From positions 310,001 through 374,000 of the forward strand of contig NZLU01000039.1 of the NCBI GenBank assembly GCA_002692725.1: a DNA stretch of 64,000 nt, read 5' to 3'. Below, piece after piece: positions 9,308 through 17,443 of this stretch. A program made the translations under genes and the position numbers. How positions within the stretch are numbered: the first letter of the stretch is position 1; each line of letters starts with the position of its first letter. Source of the stretch: Ponticaulis sp. GTDB lineage: Bacteria > Pseudomonadota > Alphaproteobacteria > Caulobacterales > Hyphomonadaceae. A model generated the notes under the pieces. It saw nothing but the letters and a program-made list of their open reading frames with translations. It did not search any database and had not been told where the DNA came from.

Positions 9308-9336
9308 TGGGAGTCGGGATCAAGTGTGGTTTGGCG

Positions 9337-9885
9337 TTATGCTATGCGGTCGAGCTTTTCGAGTTCCTCGATGTGGATTTCTGCATCATCGCGGAGAATG
9401 ACCAGCAGTTCGACCGTGTCTTCGGTCGGTGAGGTGGTCATGAACTCACTGATCTCTTCAACGATGTAACGCTCGCCGCGAAGGACTTCCTCAATTGCGG
9501 CTTCACTGTCTTCGCTGAAAACCGTGCGCATTTCGGTAAAGACGCGGTGGGTTGTGCCGAGCGCTTCGCCAGCCGTGTCCGGCTCGCCGCCGAGTTTGGC
9601 GACACGGGCCTGAAGATATTCACGCTGTTTGCTGCGCTCTTCGGCCAGTTTGGCGAGTTCCTCACGCACCATGGGCTGGTTGTCCGGTAGTTCCGCGGCT
9701 TCGGTGTAAAGCGCCTCAGCATCGATATAGACCGAGACCAGATCGTTCAGGCGTTCGATCTCAGCGGCAGAGGCGGGGGCCACGTCGGGCTGGGTCTGGG
9801 CGGCCTCATAATTGGCCGGTTCGGATGTTACCGCGCAGGCGCCCAAAAGGGCCGCCGCAGATACGCCGATAATCAGCTTTTTCAT
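9337..9885 (-). CDS. Helical-bundle lipoprotein (PA2169/DUF2383-like)
   Basis: A 182-residue lipoprotein; the signal MKKLIIGVSAAALLGAC carries a clear lipobox. The rest is almost entirely helical and acidic: EIERLNDLVSVYIDAEALYTEAA, then REELAKLAEERSKQREYLQARV. This pattern fits the PA2169/DUF2383 four-helix bundle related to ferritin-like proteins. The match is by pattern only and the function is unknown, possibly a stress or metal-related periplasmic protein. It is a single-gene unit: a terminator follows it and the GmrSD-like gene ends 92 bases upstream. Confidence 0.7.
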   Translation of the reverse strand: MKKLIIGVSAAALLGACAVTSEPANYEAAQTQPDVAPASAAEIERLNDLVSVYIDAEALYTEAAELPDNQPMVREELAKLAEERSKQREYLQARVAKLGGEPDTAGEALGTTHRVFTEMRTVFSEDSEAAIEEVLRGERYIVEEISEFMTTSPTEDTVELLVILRDDAEIHIEELEKLDRIA

Positions 9886-9977
9886 GTCAGTCTCCTTTGT
9901 TCAGGACTGACGTGTAAACGGGTGCAGTTTTGCGATTGTTCCGAGTTTGTGTGGCGGAGCGGTGGCATCTCCGCGCT

Positions 9978-11840
9978 TTATTCGTCCTTGTCTTTGACGG
10001 ACTCGTCGATTTCGCGGGAGATTTCGTCGGCAATATCGGAATAGATTTGCGGGGGAAGCGGCTTGGGGGCTTCGGCCTCTTCATCGGTGATTTCGCCATC
10101 CTCTGGATCGTCGAATTCATCGTCCTCCGGGATGGGATCGACCGGGATATTGCGCCAGGCCTCGGCCATCATTGTGGCAAGCCGGGTGGTGCGCTGGCGA
10201 ATCTCTTCCGGGGTCCAGACCTCCGAGGTGCAGACATCTGCAACGCTTTTGAAATAGCGGTCCACGCCCGTGTCGCGATAGATGGATTTCTTGGCATTAT
10301 AGTCGCGATTGCCGACGCGTTTATCGATTTCGCGGGTGAGCGGCATGCCATTGCCCAGAAGGTCGAGGCATTCACGATGTTCGGCGCGGGTGAAGTCGAT
10401 CAGCCATTGGCTGCCGGGGCGTGGATTGCGCGGCAGGACATGTTCGGCGGTGGAGAGCTCGAGATATTGGGGAGCAGGTTCGCCCGCCTGCTCACAGAGT
10501 TTCAGCTCGATCCGGCGGATCAGCGCGCCGCGCTGATAGAGTTTGGGGAAAGGCGTTTCGAGTGAGGCGATGGCCTTGTCGAGCTCGCGCTGGGGCGTAT
10601 CAAAGCCTTTGCCGGGCGCAAACAGATCCTCGCCGGACTGGATCTGTCCAATCATGTCATAGGAAACCCGGCGGCGTGCCTCCTCTGAGGTTTCGTTGAT
10701 GAACCAGACAAAAAAGGTGCGGTCGAGCGCGGCGATGTGGCGGTAAATCTCGCCGTCATGACCGGCGAAGCGCACAAGAATTTCCATGGCGAGGGGAAGA
10801 AATTCCTTCCACTCATTCATGTTCCGGCCAAGGAAATAGAGGCCCTGAATGAGCGTGTTCGGGTTCTGGTTTGGCTCATCATAGGGGATGTCGCCCCAAT
10901 GCATGTCCGCAAAGGCTGCGCCATAGCGAGGCAGGTCGTCGAAATGGAAGGTTTCAGCGCCGCGCACCATCATGGCCGCCTTCAGGCTGGCGGCGAAATT
11001 GCGCCCGGCGGGGATCCATTCGCCCGAAACGATGAAAACATAGCAGCGCAACAGGGTGTCGAGATGTTCGGTGCCGAGCTGGTCTTCCAGACGATCCCAG
11101 ATGGTGGCGGCGTTCCCCTGGCGTTCGCGCGGCAGAGTTTGCAGGAGATCCGGCTTGATGAGATCGGCTTCTGACAGCTGCAGTCCGCGATTGTTGAGCA
11201 CCTGAAACAGGCGCAGCCCGGATGTGGCGGAGGAGGCGGTGAGGACGATGACTTCGCACTGGTGCAGGAGGAAATCCGTGAGGTCTTCGAGCCGCGGAAG
11301 GCCCGTTTCATGGGCGGGCTTTTCGAGCACCTCACGCAGGCCCTCTGCGACTTCGAACATGGCGAGATAGCGGTTTGACACCGCAGCAGAGTGCGCAGTC
11401 TCGTCAATGGCCTCACGCTGAAAGGCGGCGAGCCGGTCTTCAATCACGGCTTGTTCGGCAGCAGCGAAGACGAGACGCCAGCCCCCCTCCGATCGGCTGA
11501 TGCCATCGGGCTCATCAAAGATCAGGCGGTGAAGCCCGCGCTTACGCCGTTCATCCTGTTCAAGATCACGCAAAATGCAGATCAGCATGAAGAGGGTGGT
11601 GAGTCGTTGGCGGCCATCGATGACCATTGAGGTGCGGCCACCGCCTGGCGTCAGAACGAGATTGCCCAGAAAATAGCCCGGATCGCCACGTAAAGTGGCG
11701 GCTGCCACATCGTCAACGAGGGTGAGCGCCTCCTCTAGGGTCCAGCGATAAGGCCTTTGAAAGGCGGGAAAGGAAAAGACATGCTGGCCGGAAAACAGCT
11801 GAGCGAGGGTCATCTGCTCGGTCTGAAAAGGGGAAGACAT
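9978..11840 (-). CDS. GmrSD-like DUF262/DUF1524 nuclease (type IV restriction candidate)
   Basis: A 620-residue protein starting at the ATG at 11840; an in-frame GTG/TTG extension to 11936 lacks coding character. The N-terminal DUF262 (GmrS) part shows FPAFQRPYRW (about 26-33) and the NTPase motif IDGRQRLTT (about 74-82). The C-terminal DUF1524 (GmrD) part shows LSTAEHVLPRN around 463-472, where His starts the HNH-type site, then DLLGNGMPL and NAKKSIY. Fused GmrSD proteins hydrolyse NTP and cut modified (for example glucosylated) phage DNA (family knowledge). The C-terminus is an acidic tail of about 60 residues. It lies upstream of a TIR-STAND gene on the same strand, supporting a defence role. 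Confidence 0.85.
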   Translation of the reverse strand: MSSPFQTEQMTLAQLFSGQHVFSFPAFQRPYRWTLEEALTLVDDVAAATLRGDPGYFLGNLVLTPGGGRTSMVIDGRQRLTTLFMLICILRDLEQDERRKRGLHRLIFDEPDGISRSEGGWRLVFAAAEQAVIEDRLAAFQREAIDETAHSAAVSNRYLAMFEVAEGLREVLEKPAHETGLPRLEDLTDFLLHQCEVIVLTASSATSGLRLFQVLNNRGLQLSEADLIKPDLLQTLPRERQGNAATIWDRLEDQLGTEHLDTLLRCYVFIVSGEWIPAGRNFAASLKAAMMVRGAETFHFDDLPRYGAAFADMHWGDIPYDEPNQNPNTLIQGLYFLGRNMNEWKEFLPLAMEILVRFAGHDGEIYRHIAALDRTFFVWFINETSEEARRRVSYDMIGQIQSGEDLFAPGKGFDTPQRELDKAIASLETPFPKLYQRGALIRRIELKLCEQAGEPAPQYLELSTAEHVLPRNPRPGSQWLIDFTRAEHRECLDLLGNGMPLTREIDKRVGNRDYNAKKSIYRDTGVDRYFKSVADVCTSEVWTPEEIRQRTTRLATMMAEAWRNIPVDPIPEDDEFDDPEDGEITDEEAEAPKPLPPQIYSDIADEISREIDESVKDKDE

Positions 11841-11990
11841 GGTCCGGCTTACTCCGCACTTCGGTGTTTTGACCAGCGTCACATATTCGGCGGCAACTGA
11901 CCAGATTTGTTGATACCCAATTGCAGAAAGTGTCATTATGATGGTGGTTGAACAGCAGTCTGACAGGAATGCGGGGGGCGAATTCAGACC

Positions 11991-12857
11991 ATGCCAGAAG
12001 AAAAAGAGTTCAGTACATCGCGCTCGAAAGCGGTCTCAATCGTTGAGCACAGCCTGTTCAAGAATATCATCACCGCCCTGATTGTCGCGAATGCGATCAC
12101 GCTGGGCCTTGATACCTATGATAGCCTGCCCGACGAACTGCACACGGCGATCAAATTTTTCGATATGTTTGTCATCGGCGTGTTCGTGATCGAGCTGATG
12201 CTGAAGATATATGCCTGGCGGCTCGAATTCTTCCGGTCGGGCTGGAACATTTTTGATTTCGTGATTGTTGCGGTGTCTCTGGTGCCGGGAAGCCAGGCCT
12301 TCCAGGTGCTGCGGTCATTGCGCGTGTTGCGTGTGCTGCGCCTGTTGCATGTGGTGCCGATGATGAAGCGCATTGTCGAAGCGCTGTTTTCGGCACTGCC
12401 GGGCATGGGTGCGATCCTCGCTGTGCTGGGGCTGCTTGTATATGCGGGCGCTGTGATGGCCACAACGCTGTATGGCGGCAGCGAGAATGAAGAGGTCGCC
12501 ATGCTGTTCGGCGATCTGCCCTCCTCGGCTTTCACCCTGTTTCAAGTGATGACCATGGATGGCTGGCGCAATGAGGTTGTCCAGAAGGTGATGGATGATG
12601 GCCATCCCTTTGCCTGGATCTTCTTTCTGGCCTTCATTTTTCTGGCCAGTTTTGCGGTTCTGAACCTTTTTATCGCGCTGATCGTGGATGCGCTGCAGGC
12701 TGAGCAGGAAGCGCAGAATGAAGAGGCGATGGAGCAGATCGAGGAAGAGATCGAGGACGTCGAAGAAAAAATGATCAGAAAGGGCGATGAAATCCTCGCC
12801 GTGATCGCTGAGCTGAAGGCTGAGATTGCGGAGCTGAAAGCCGAGCATAAGAAATAA
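11991..12857 (+). CDS. Bacterial voltage-gated cation channel (BacNav family)
   Basis: A 288-residue six-helix channel subunit expected to act as a homotetramer in the inner membrane. The S4 voltage sensor is LRSLRVLRVLRLLHVV (about 107-122), with arginines at every third position. The pore loop carries TMDGW (188-192) where characterised BacNav channels have TLESW, so the selectivity-ring Glu is Asp and the following Ser is Gly. S6 is FFLAFIFLASFAVLNLFIALIVDAL. The C-terminus (about 235-288) is an acidic four-helix/coiled-coil assembly domain (EIAELKAE repeats), usual for the family. Ion selectivity cannot be assigned from the unusual filter. A secreted protein of unknown role follows after 20 bases. 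Confidence 0.88.
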   Translation: MPEEKEFSTSRSKAVSIVEHSLFKNIITALIVANAITLGLDTYDSLPDELHTAIKFFDMFVIGVFVIELMLKIYAWRLEFFRSGWNIFDFVIVAVSLVPGSQAFQVLRSLRVLRVLRLLHVVPMMKRIVEALFSALPGMGAILAVLGLLVYAGAVMATTLYGGSENEEVAMLFGDLPSSAFTLFQVMTMDGWRNEVVQKVMDDGHPFAWIFFLAFIFLASFAVLNLFIALIVDALQAEQEAQNEEAMEQIEEEIEDVEEKMIRKGDEILAVIAELKAEIAELKAEHKK

Positions 12858-12877
12858 CCAACCACGGACATTTCAGG

Positions 12878-13654
12878 ATGGTCAGTAAACCCATTGTCAT
12901 CGTCGCGCTTGTGTTTCTGCTACTCGCAGCAGGGCCGTCCGCCTTTGCTGAGGGGCCGCAGTTAGAACAGGCTGAAAGCCAGTCCGAAGACAAACCTGTG
13001 ATGATACCGCGAGGCGATGGGGGGATTACTGTGACCGTGTCGCCGGAGGCAGCAGCGGAACTGAAAGCCGCGTTGCGAAAGCCAAAGGATGCCAAAGAGC
13101 CAGAGCGAGAAAACGCTGCGTCCTCCACGCAAAGCCAGCCCGCAAAGACAGAGCCAGCCGACTTCAATTACGACGTTGAAATCTACAAGGCGAACCAGAG
13201 TGGCAATTCGCAGGATGTTCGTATTCTGACCCTGTGTCGGGATACGCCGACGGGAGGCAAACTCCTGACGCCTGCCTATTTGGAGGCGAAGATTTTGTCG
13301 CTCTGCAAGGAGAGAGACTTCGAGGTCGAAAGCACAGATGCGCTTTGGCGCCCGGAAATTTCGCGGTCTCACCCTCATTCTGGCTCCGGTGCAGCAGGCG
13401 TTTCACCTGCCGTAGCGGCTTGCCGTGCGGAAACGCGAAAGCATGTCATTACATGTGCCAAGGTCACAGATTATCAGAATTGCGAGACCTGGGGCTGCCC
13501 TGAAATCATTGAATGCGATAAACGGCTGACCTCTTGCGATGATCATGGCTCACCCTTCAATGAGTCCGGCAATTTCTATTGCGATACGCGAAACTGGCGG
13601 ACGCGGGATTTTGATCTCAATGCGCTTCTGGAACGAACTTGTCCGTCGGACTGA
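12878..13654 (+). CDS. Secreted protein of unknown function, Cys-rich C-terminus
   Basis: A 258-residue protein with a signal peptide (residues 1-24, VFLLLAAGPSAFA). It continues with an acidic/Glu-Lys low-complexity region (about 25-95) and a C-terminal domain with ten or so cysteines, including CAKVTDYQNCETWGCPE, IIECDKRLTSCDD and FYCDTRNW. The even Cys pattern suggests disulfides in the periplasm or outside. I recognise no family. It begins 20 bases after the ion channel gene, so cotranscription is likely, though a functional link is only inferred. Confidence 0.7.
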   Translation: MVSKPIVIVALVFLLLAAGPSAFAEGPQLEQAESQSEDKPVMIPRGDGGITVTVSPEAAAELKAALRKPKDAKEPERENAASSTQSQPAKTEPADFNYDVEIYKANQSGNSQDVRILTLCRDTPTGGKLLTPAYLEAKILSLCKERDFEVESTDALWRPEISRSHPHSGSGAAGVSPAVAACRAETRKHVITCAKVTDYQNCETWGCPEIIECDKRLTSCDDHGSPFNESGNFYCDTRNWRTRDFDLNALLERTCPSD

Positions 13655-13739
13655 AGGCCTTATCTGTTAAGCTATGCAGGTGTGATCAAAGCTGGTATGC
13701 TTGACATCATTGAAGTCATTTCGCCAGGAGCGAACCTCA

Positions 13740-14138
13740 TTGTCCTATTCGGCGAATATACTCATCGTTGCAGAAGATTTTTCCACGCAATTGGAGCTGA
13801 TGGAAAATCTGCTCAATCGGCCTGACTGGAACACAGAAGCTGCATCCACGCTGGATGAGGCCTTGCGCATGCTGGATCAGTCCGAGTTCAATTTTGCGCT
13901 GCTTGATCCAAAGCTGAATCAGAATTCTGCTCGTCCGTTTCTGGATAAGGCGATGAAAACCGGTGTTCCTGTCATTTTCTGCACAGACCGGCAATTGGAT
14001 GAGACGAGAAATGGCTTCGCAGAAGCGATCGATTTCTTCGGGCAGACCTGTCTTCAGGGCGTTAATGCGCTCTTCAAACAGGCTTCGCAAATCCGCAAAA
14101 GCATTCCTGTCAGCGACGATACGCTGAAACCGTCTTAA
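13740..14138 (+). CDS. Degenerate CheY-like receiver protein
   Basis: A 132-residue single-domain protein starting at a TTG at 13740, selected because AGGAG lies nine bases upstream and the receiver fold begins at once (ANILIVAEDF). The fold is read as beta1 ILIVAEDF, then FALLDPKL with a possible phospho-acceptor Asp, and VIFCTDRQ with the switch Thr. The conserved C-terminal Lys is not evident (IDFFGQT), so phosphotransfer may be impaired. No output domain and no adjacent kinase are present. It could be a stand-alone adaptor receiver. Confidence 0.6.
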   Translation: MSYSANILIVAEDFSTQLELMENLLNRPDWNTEAASTLDEALRMLDQSEFNFALLDPKLNQNSARPFLDKAMKTGVPVIFCTDRQLDETRNGFAEAIDFFGQTCLQGVNALFKQASQIRKSIPVSDDTLKPS

Positions 14139-14273
14139 ATTAGATTGCCCGAGTGCGTTGCGGTTATTTTAAACCGCTCCCTAAGCGCCTGTGCATTGTT
14201 TCTGAAAATTGATCATTGCCCCACGCCGCGCGGCGGCCAGAGCTCACTCGCTGTCAGGCCTCGTCTCACGCGA

Positions 14274-14306
14274 CCAAAAAAATAGGTCCGGCTGGAGACC
14301 GGACCT
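14274..14306 (-). terminator. Rho-independent terminator
   Basis: Minus strand: AGGTCCGG and CCGGACCT (8-bp stem) followed by ATTTTTTTGG. It lies about 30 bases past the end of the leftward fasciclin gene. Confidence 0.85.
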
Positions 14307-14336
14307 TTGCAGTTCGTAGAGGAATTTGTTTTGGTT

Positions 14337-14885
14337 TTATGTGGCTGGCATCAGCACTTTATCGATCACGTGGATGATGCCGTTTGAGGCCTCTACGTCC
14401 GCAGTGATCACTGTTGCGTTATTGACCATGACGCCGTCAGTGCCGTCGATCTCGACCGTGCCATTAAGCGTTTCAGCCGAGAGCTCCTTACCGGCCAGAT
14501 CGCCGGATTTCACTTTGCCGGAAACGACGTGATATTTCAGCACGCCAGCCAGCTTGTCTTTGTTCTCTGGCATCAGAAGCATGTTGATTGTGTCTTCGCC
14601 GAGCGCGGCGAATGCTTCATCGGTTGGTGCGAAAACGGTAAGGGGTCCGTCACCTTTGAGGGCGTCGACCAGGCCAGCGGCTTCGGCTGCGGCCAGCAGA
14701 GTTGTAAAGCCAGCTGCGTCGGCTGTTTCGACAATGTCAGCTTTGTCTTTGCTGTAATTGCCTGCGAAAATTGTTGAGATTTCGGACTGCGCTGATGTGG
14801 CGCGTGCTGCTTTGTCGGCGCAAGCTACATGGGCTGGGACGGCCGCCAGAGCCAGAAGGGCAGGGGCAATGATAAAGGTCTTCAT
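14337..14885 (-). CDS. Secreted fasciclin (FAS1) domain protein
   Basis: A 182-residue exported protein. The ATG at 14885 follows GGAGTGACACAG and opens a signal peptide ([21 protein letters not shown]). One FAS1 domain fills the rest: the H1 region [16 protein letters not shown] and the H2 region [14 protein letters not shown] are both clear, ending [20 protein letters not shown]1 proteins mediate adhesion or bind small hydrophobic ligands; in marine alphaproteobacteria they are often single-domain periplasmic proteins. A terminator follows, making it monocistronic. Confidence 0.92.
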   Translation of the reverse strand: MKTFIIAPALLALAAVPAHVACADKAARATSAQSEISTIFAGNYSKDKADIVETADAAGFTTLLAAAEAAGLVDALKGDGPLTVFAPTDEAFAALGEDTINMLLMPENKDKLAGVLKYHVVSGKVKSGDLAGKELSAETLNGTVEIDGTDGVMVNNATVITADVEASNGIIHVIDKVLMPAT

Positions 14886-15077
14886 CTGTGTCACTCCAGT
14901 TGCTTTCAAGTTGAAAGAGCGAGAGTGGATCGATCCGGTGCTCAACCATTCCGTTTTCGAATGGATACCGGGATTACGGCCGCGGTTGCTGATTGGATCA
15001 GGAGATTACGAGCTTTTAAGAAATTCTCTTGGTCTTGTTATCTGACAATTGCCGCAATTCGGAGTATAGTTCCGGGT

Positions 15078-15788
15078 ATGTCAATCTGGACCCGCCTTCT
15101 GGAAAGTGCGCAGCGCATTTTCGATCCCCGTGAGGATGATGATCTGCCAGACCGTGAAAACTCTGCGTCCTGCGGTCCGGAACCGCATGATGTGGCGTTT
15201 ACGGCGGCGGTTGTCGGGCTGGGTGCGAAACTGGCCAAAGCCGACGGCGAAGTGACCGAAGACGAAATCAAAGTGTTCGGTCAGGTCTTTCAGGCTGCGC
15301 CGGAAGATGCGGCATCTGTGCGGCGTGTGTTCAACATCGCGCGGCAGACTGTGCGCGGCTATGAGGGCTATGCCTCACGCATCGCGAACAAATATGGCAA
15401 TCGGCCCTGTCTCTTGGAAGGCGTGCTGGACGGCTTGTTCTACATTGCTGGTGCTGACGGCGTGGTGACGCTTGATGAGATGATCTATCTGCAGAAAGTC
15501 TCGAATATATTCGGGTTCTCTGAAGGGGATTTCCGCCGGATCAAGGCGAGCCATCTGGGCGCGGACCCGGAAGACCCTTACGAAATTCTGGGCGTCAGCC
15601 ATTCGGCGGACTTCAATACGATTCGCGTGGCCTATCGCCGTCTGATGGCGGATAATCACCCCGATCGTGTGGTCATGAATGGTGCGCCGCGTGAATTTGA
15701 AAACCGGGCGCATCAGAAAGCGGCAGCGATCACCGGCGCCTATGCAAAAATCCGAGCAGAACGTGGTTTACTGATTCAAGCAGATTGA
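15078..15788 (+). CDS. TerB-DnaJ domain protein (DjlA-like co-chaperone)
   Basis: A 236-residue protein. The ATG at 15078 is preferred over a longer frame from 14829, which runs through the promoter of the fasciclin gene. Residues about 40-165 form a TerB-like helical domain (VVGLGAKLAKADGEVTEDEI and YIAGADGVVTLDEM, the acidic metal-binding pattern). Residues about 172-230 are a J domain: DPYEILGVSHSADFNTIRVAYRRL followed by NHPDR, an HPD variant that keeps the DnaK-stimulating tripeptide. No N-terminal membrane anchor is seen, unlike classical DjlA. It probably recruits DnaK in the cytoplasm. A small membrane protein follows. Confidence 0.87.
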   Translation: MSIWTRLLESAQRIFDPREDDDLPDRENSASCGPEPHDVAFTAAVVGLGAKLAKADGEVTEDEIKVFGQVFQAAPEDAASVRRVFNIARQTVRGYEGYASRIANKYGNRPCLLEGVLDGLFYIAGADGVVTLDEMIYLQKVSNIFGFSEGDFRRIKASHLGADPEDPYEILGVSHSADFNTIRVAYRRLMADNHPDRVVMNGAPREFENRAHQKAAAITGAYAKIRAERGLLIQAD

Positions 15789-15831
15789 CGAACCTCGATT
15801 CCGACCCCACACTCCTAAACAGGAGAACGAA

Positions 15832-16143
15832 ATGATACAGGCACACATTACAAGCTTCGGTCTTGGCGGACAGAAAAGCGGCGGATTTTTCGGATCTGTC
15901 AAACGCGTGTTTGCGCTGATTGCGGCTTTCGGTGTTGGCGCTCTTGTTCTGGTGGCCGCAGGTGTTCTGGCGATTGCAACCGCGATTGTCGGAGTGATCA
16001 TCGCTTTTGTGGCGATGCTTCTGCGGATGGGCGCCTGGAAACGTCCGGCCACTCAGCCACATGCGGAACGGTCGACGGAGGCCGGTTCTGAGACCATCCT
16101 GAACGCGCGCCGCACAGCGCGCGGCTGGACGGTCGACGGCTAG
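15832..16143 (+). CDS. Small membrane protein
   Basis: A 103-residue protein behind a good AGGAG site. One long hydrophobic region (about 25-68, FALIAAFGVGALVLVAAGVL then IATAIVGVIIAFVAMLL) likely forms two helices, with a basic cytoplasmic tail. I do not recognise a family. It sits 43 bases after the TerB-DnaJ gene and 10 bases before another small membrane gene, so the three may be cotranscribed. Confidence 0.6.
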   Translation: MIQAHITSFGLGGQKSGGFFGSVKRVFALIAAFGVGALVLVAAGVLAIATAIVGVIIAFVAMLLRMGAWKRPATQPHAERSTEAGSETILNARRTARGWTVDG

Positions 16144-16153
16144 TCAGGCGGGG

Positions 16154-16414
16154 ATGGTGTTTCAGCCGCCGCCTGAGAAAATCTGGTTTTCCAATCAGTC
16201 TGGCTCTCGCGACCAAAGTTTCAGATACAGTATCAAGCCTGCAAACGGAAAAGGGCTGCTGATCTTCCTTGTCAGCCTTTTAGCTGCGGTCATCGGTCTG
16301 AACCCCGTGGCACTGAAGTCTTTGGGTTTATGGCCTTTGGGGCTGCTTGTCGGCATCGCCGGTTTGATGACGCTGATTTACGGATTGATCATGCGCACCG
16401 ACCACAGGCTGTAG
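16154..16414 (+). CDS. Small membrane protein
   Basis: An 86-residue protein with two predicted membrane helices: LLIFLVSLLAAVIGL at about 35-49 and LGLLVGIAGLMTLIYGLIM at about 62-80. The N-terminal 30 residues are polar. The start is uncertain, as GGCGGGG lies very close to the ATG and a GTG follows at 16157. No family recognised. Close spacing to the preceding membrane gene suggests a shared transcript. Confidence 0.5.
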   Translation: MVFQPPPEKIWFSNQSGSRDQSFRYSIKPANGKGLLIFLVSLLAAVIGLNPVALKSLGLWPLGLLVGIAGLMTLIYGLIMRTDHRL

Positions 16415-16487
16415 TGGAATCCCCAGGACTGATGATTTCGAATTGACCTCGGGCGAGGAGGCTGTCATTTAGCTTAGCTCGCAGGAG

Positions 16488-16572
16488 GCCCCTGTGGCGG
16501 AATTGGTAGACGCGACGGATTCAAAATCCGTTTTCTACGGAAGTGCCCGTTCGAGTCGGGCCAGGGGCACCA
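16488..16572 (+). tRNA. tRNA-Leu (anticodon CAA)
   Basis: 85 bases with an encoded CCA end. The acceptor GCCCCTG pairs with CAGGGGC. The anticodon stem ACGGA/TCCGT encloses the loop TTCAAAA, giving anticodon CAA. A class II long variable arm and the T loop TTCGAGT are present. Complete and apparently functional. Confidence 0.96.
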
Positions 16573-16637
16573 GTTTTCCGGTATTTTTTGAACTCAAAAA
16601 ATAGAAATCGATCCAGTGAATCGATTTCAGGAAAACT
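16572..16637. repeat. Nested palindromes directly after tRNA-Leu
   Basis: Outer arms AGTTTTCC (16572-16579) and GGAAAACT (16630-16637) enclose two further perfect hairpins: ATTTTTTGA/TCAAAAAAT (16583-16591 and 16594-16602) and GAAATCGAT/ATCGATTTC (16604-16612 and 16620-16628). The RNA could fold as a three-way junction. The first inner hairpin has no GC-rich core, so it is not a standard terminator. It may be a processing signal or a remnant of an element at the tRNA end. Confidence 0.6.
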
Positions 16638-16640
16638 TAT

Positions 16641-16846
16641 GTTTCATTTGCCTCGCGCCGCGCAGCGGCTCCGGCCGGGCGGGCCTTAGCCCGACGGCAG
16701 GTCTGCCGCTGTATGGTTTCGAGTCCCTGGTTCCAGTTGCGCGGATTTGGGAATGTTTTGTGTTTCATTTGCCTCGCGCCCCGTGAGCCAGCTCCGGACG
16801 GGCGGGCCTTAGCCCGACTGCAGATTTGCCGCTGTATGGATTTGAG
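16641..16846. repeat. Two imperfect direct repeats of about 84 bases
   Basis: Copy 1 (16641-16723) and copy 2 (16762-16846) both begin GTTTCATTTGCCTCGCGCC, share CGGGCGGGCCTTAGCCCGA in the middle and end CCGCTGTATGG with a near-identical tail. They start 121 bases apart. The stretch 16415-16937 has no convincing protein gene apart from the tRNA. The repeats may be a dispersed intergenic family or degenerate remnants accumulated next to the tRNA. Confidence 0.75.
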
Positions 16847-16937
16847 CACAATCGCGCTTCGGCTCGGCGAGCCATTCAAGATGTTTCGACTTGCACAGCG
16901 ACACCATGGTGGCGGGCTTAGCTGCGAGTCTAGTAGC

Positions 16938-17423
16938 TCAAAAAACGCCCATGGAGAGGCCGGCACCGAGGGCGGCGCCGATGTCGCGGCATTGGTCGAG
17001 GTCGGGGTCTGAAATGGTTTTCGGGGCGAGGATTTTTTCCTGGGTCTGAGCATGGGTGCAGACAATCAGCGGGTCCTGCACCTGTTTCAGTCGCCAGCCC
17101 GTGGCGATACGGGCGGCTTGTTTCACGGCGTTCTCGCCGTCTGATCCGGCGCAAACCATAAGAGCGTAGGGGCGTCCCTCAATTTTACCGAGGACGGGAT
17201 AATAACACCGGTCGAAGAACTCCTTCATCTCGCCGGAGATTGCGGCAAGGTTTTCAGGAAAGACAAACACATATCCGTCTGCGGATAAAAGGTCGTCGGG
17301 CTGGGTTTCTGCGGCGCGTTTGAGCGTCGCGTCACATTCGGGTGCTGCCGCTTCGCAGGCAGCTTTTGCCATTTGCTCAGATCCGCCTGTGCGCGAATGC
17401 CAGATGATAAGGAGTTTTGCCAT
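16938..17423 (-). CDS. Flavodoxin-family NAD(P)H:FMN-type oxidoreductase
   Basis: A 161-residue flavodoxin-fold protein. The first strand and phosphate loop LLIIWHSRTGGSEQMA match the FMN-binding loop, and GYVFVFPENLAAISGEMKEFFDR matches the second flavin loop of WrbA/flavodoxin-like reductases. Length is right for a minimal single-domain member. It probably carries FMN and moves electrons to quinones or other acceptors in the cytoplasm; the substrate is not assignable. It lies 20 bases downstream of the exported PLP enzyme gene and on the same strand, so they may share a transcript. Confidence 0.82.
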   Translation of the reverse strand: MAKLLIIWHSRTGGSEQMAKAACEAAAPECDATLKRAAETQPDDLLSADGYVFVFPENLAAISGEMKEFFDRCYYPVLGKIEGRPYALMVCAGSDGENAVKQAARIATGWRLKQVQDPLIVCTHAQTQEKILAPKTISDPDLDQCRDIGAALGAGLSMGVF

Positions 17424-17443
17424 GGCTCTAGTGATAGGGCCGG

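Noticed and set aside
16637..17065. 142-codon minus-strand frame overlapping the direct repeats
   Set aside because: It overlaps the flavodoxin-family gene and runs through the repeats; low-complexity Arg/Pro-rich product with no family.
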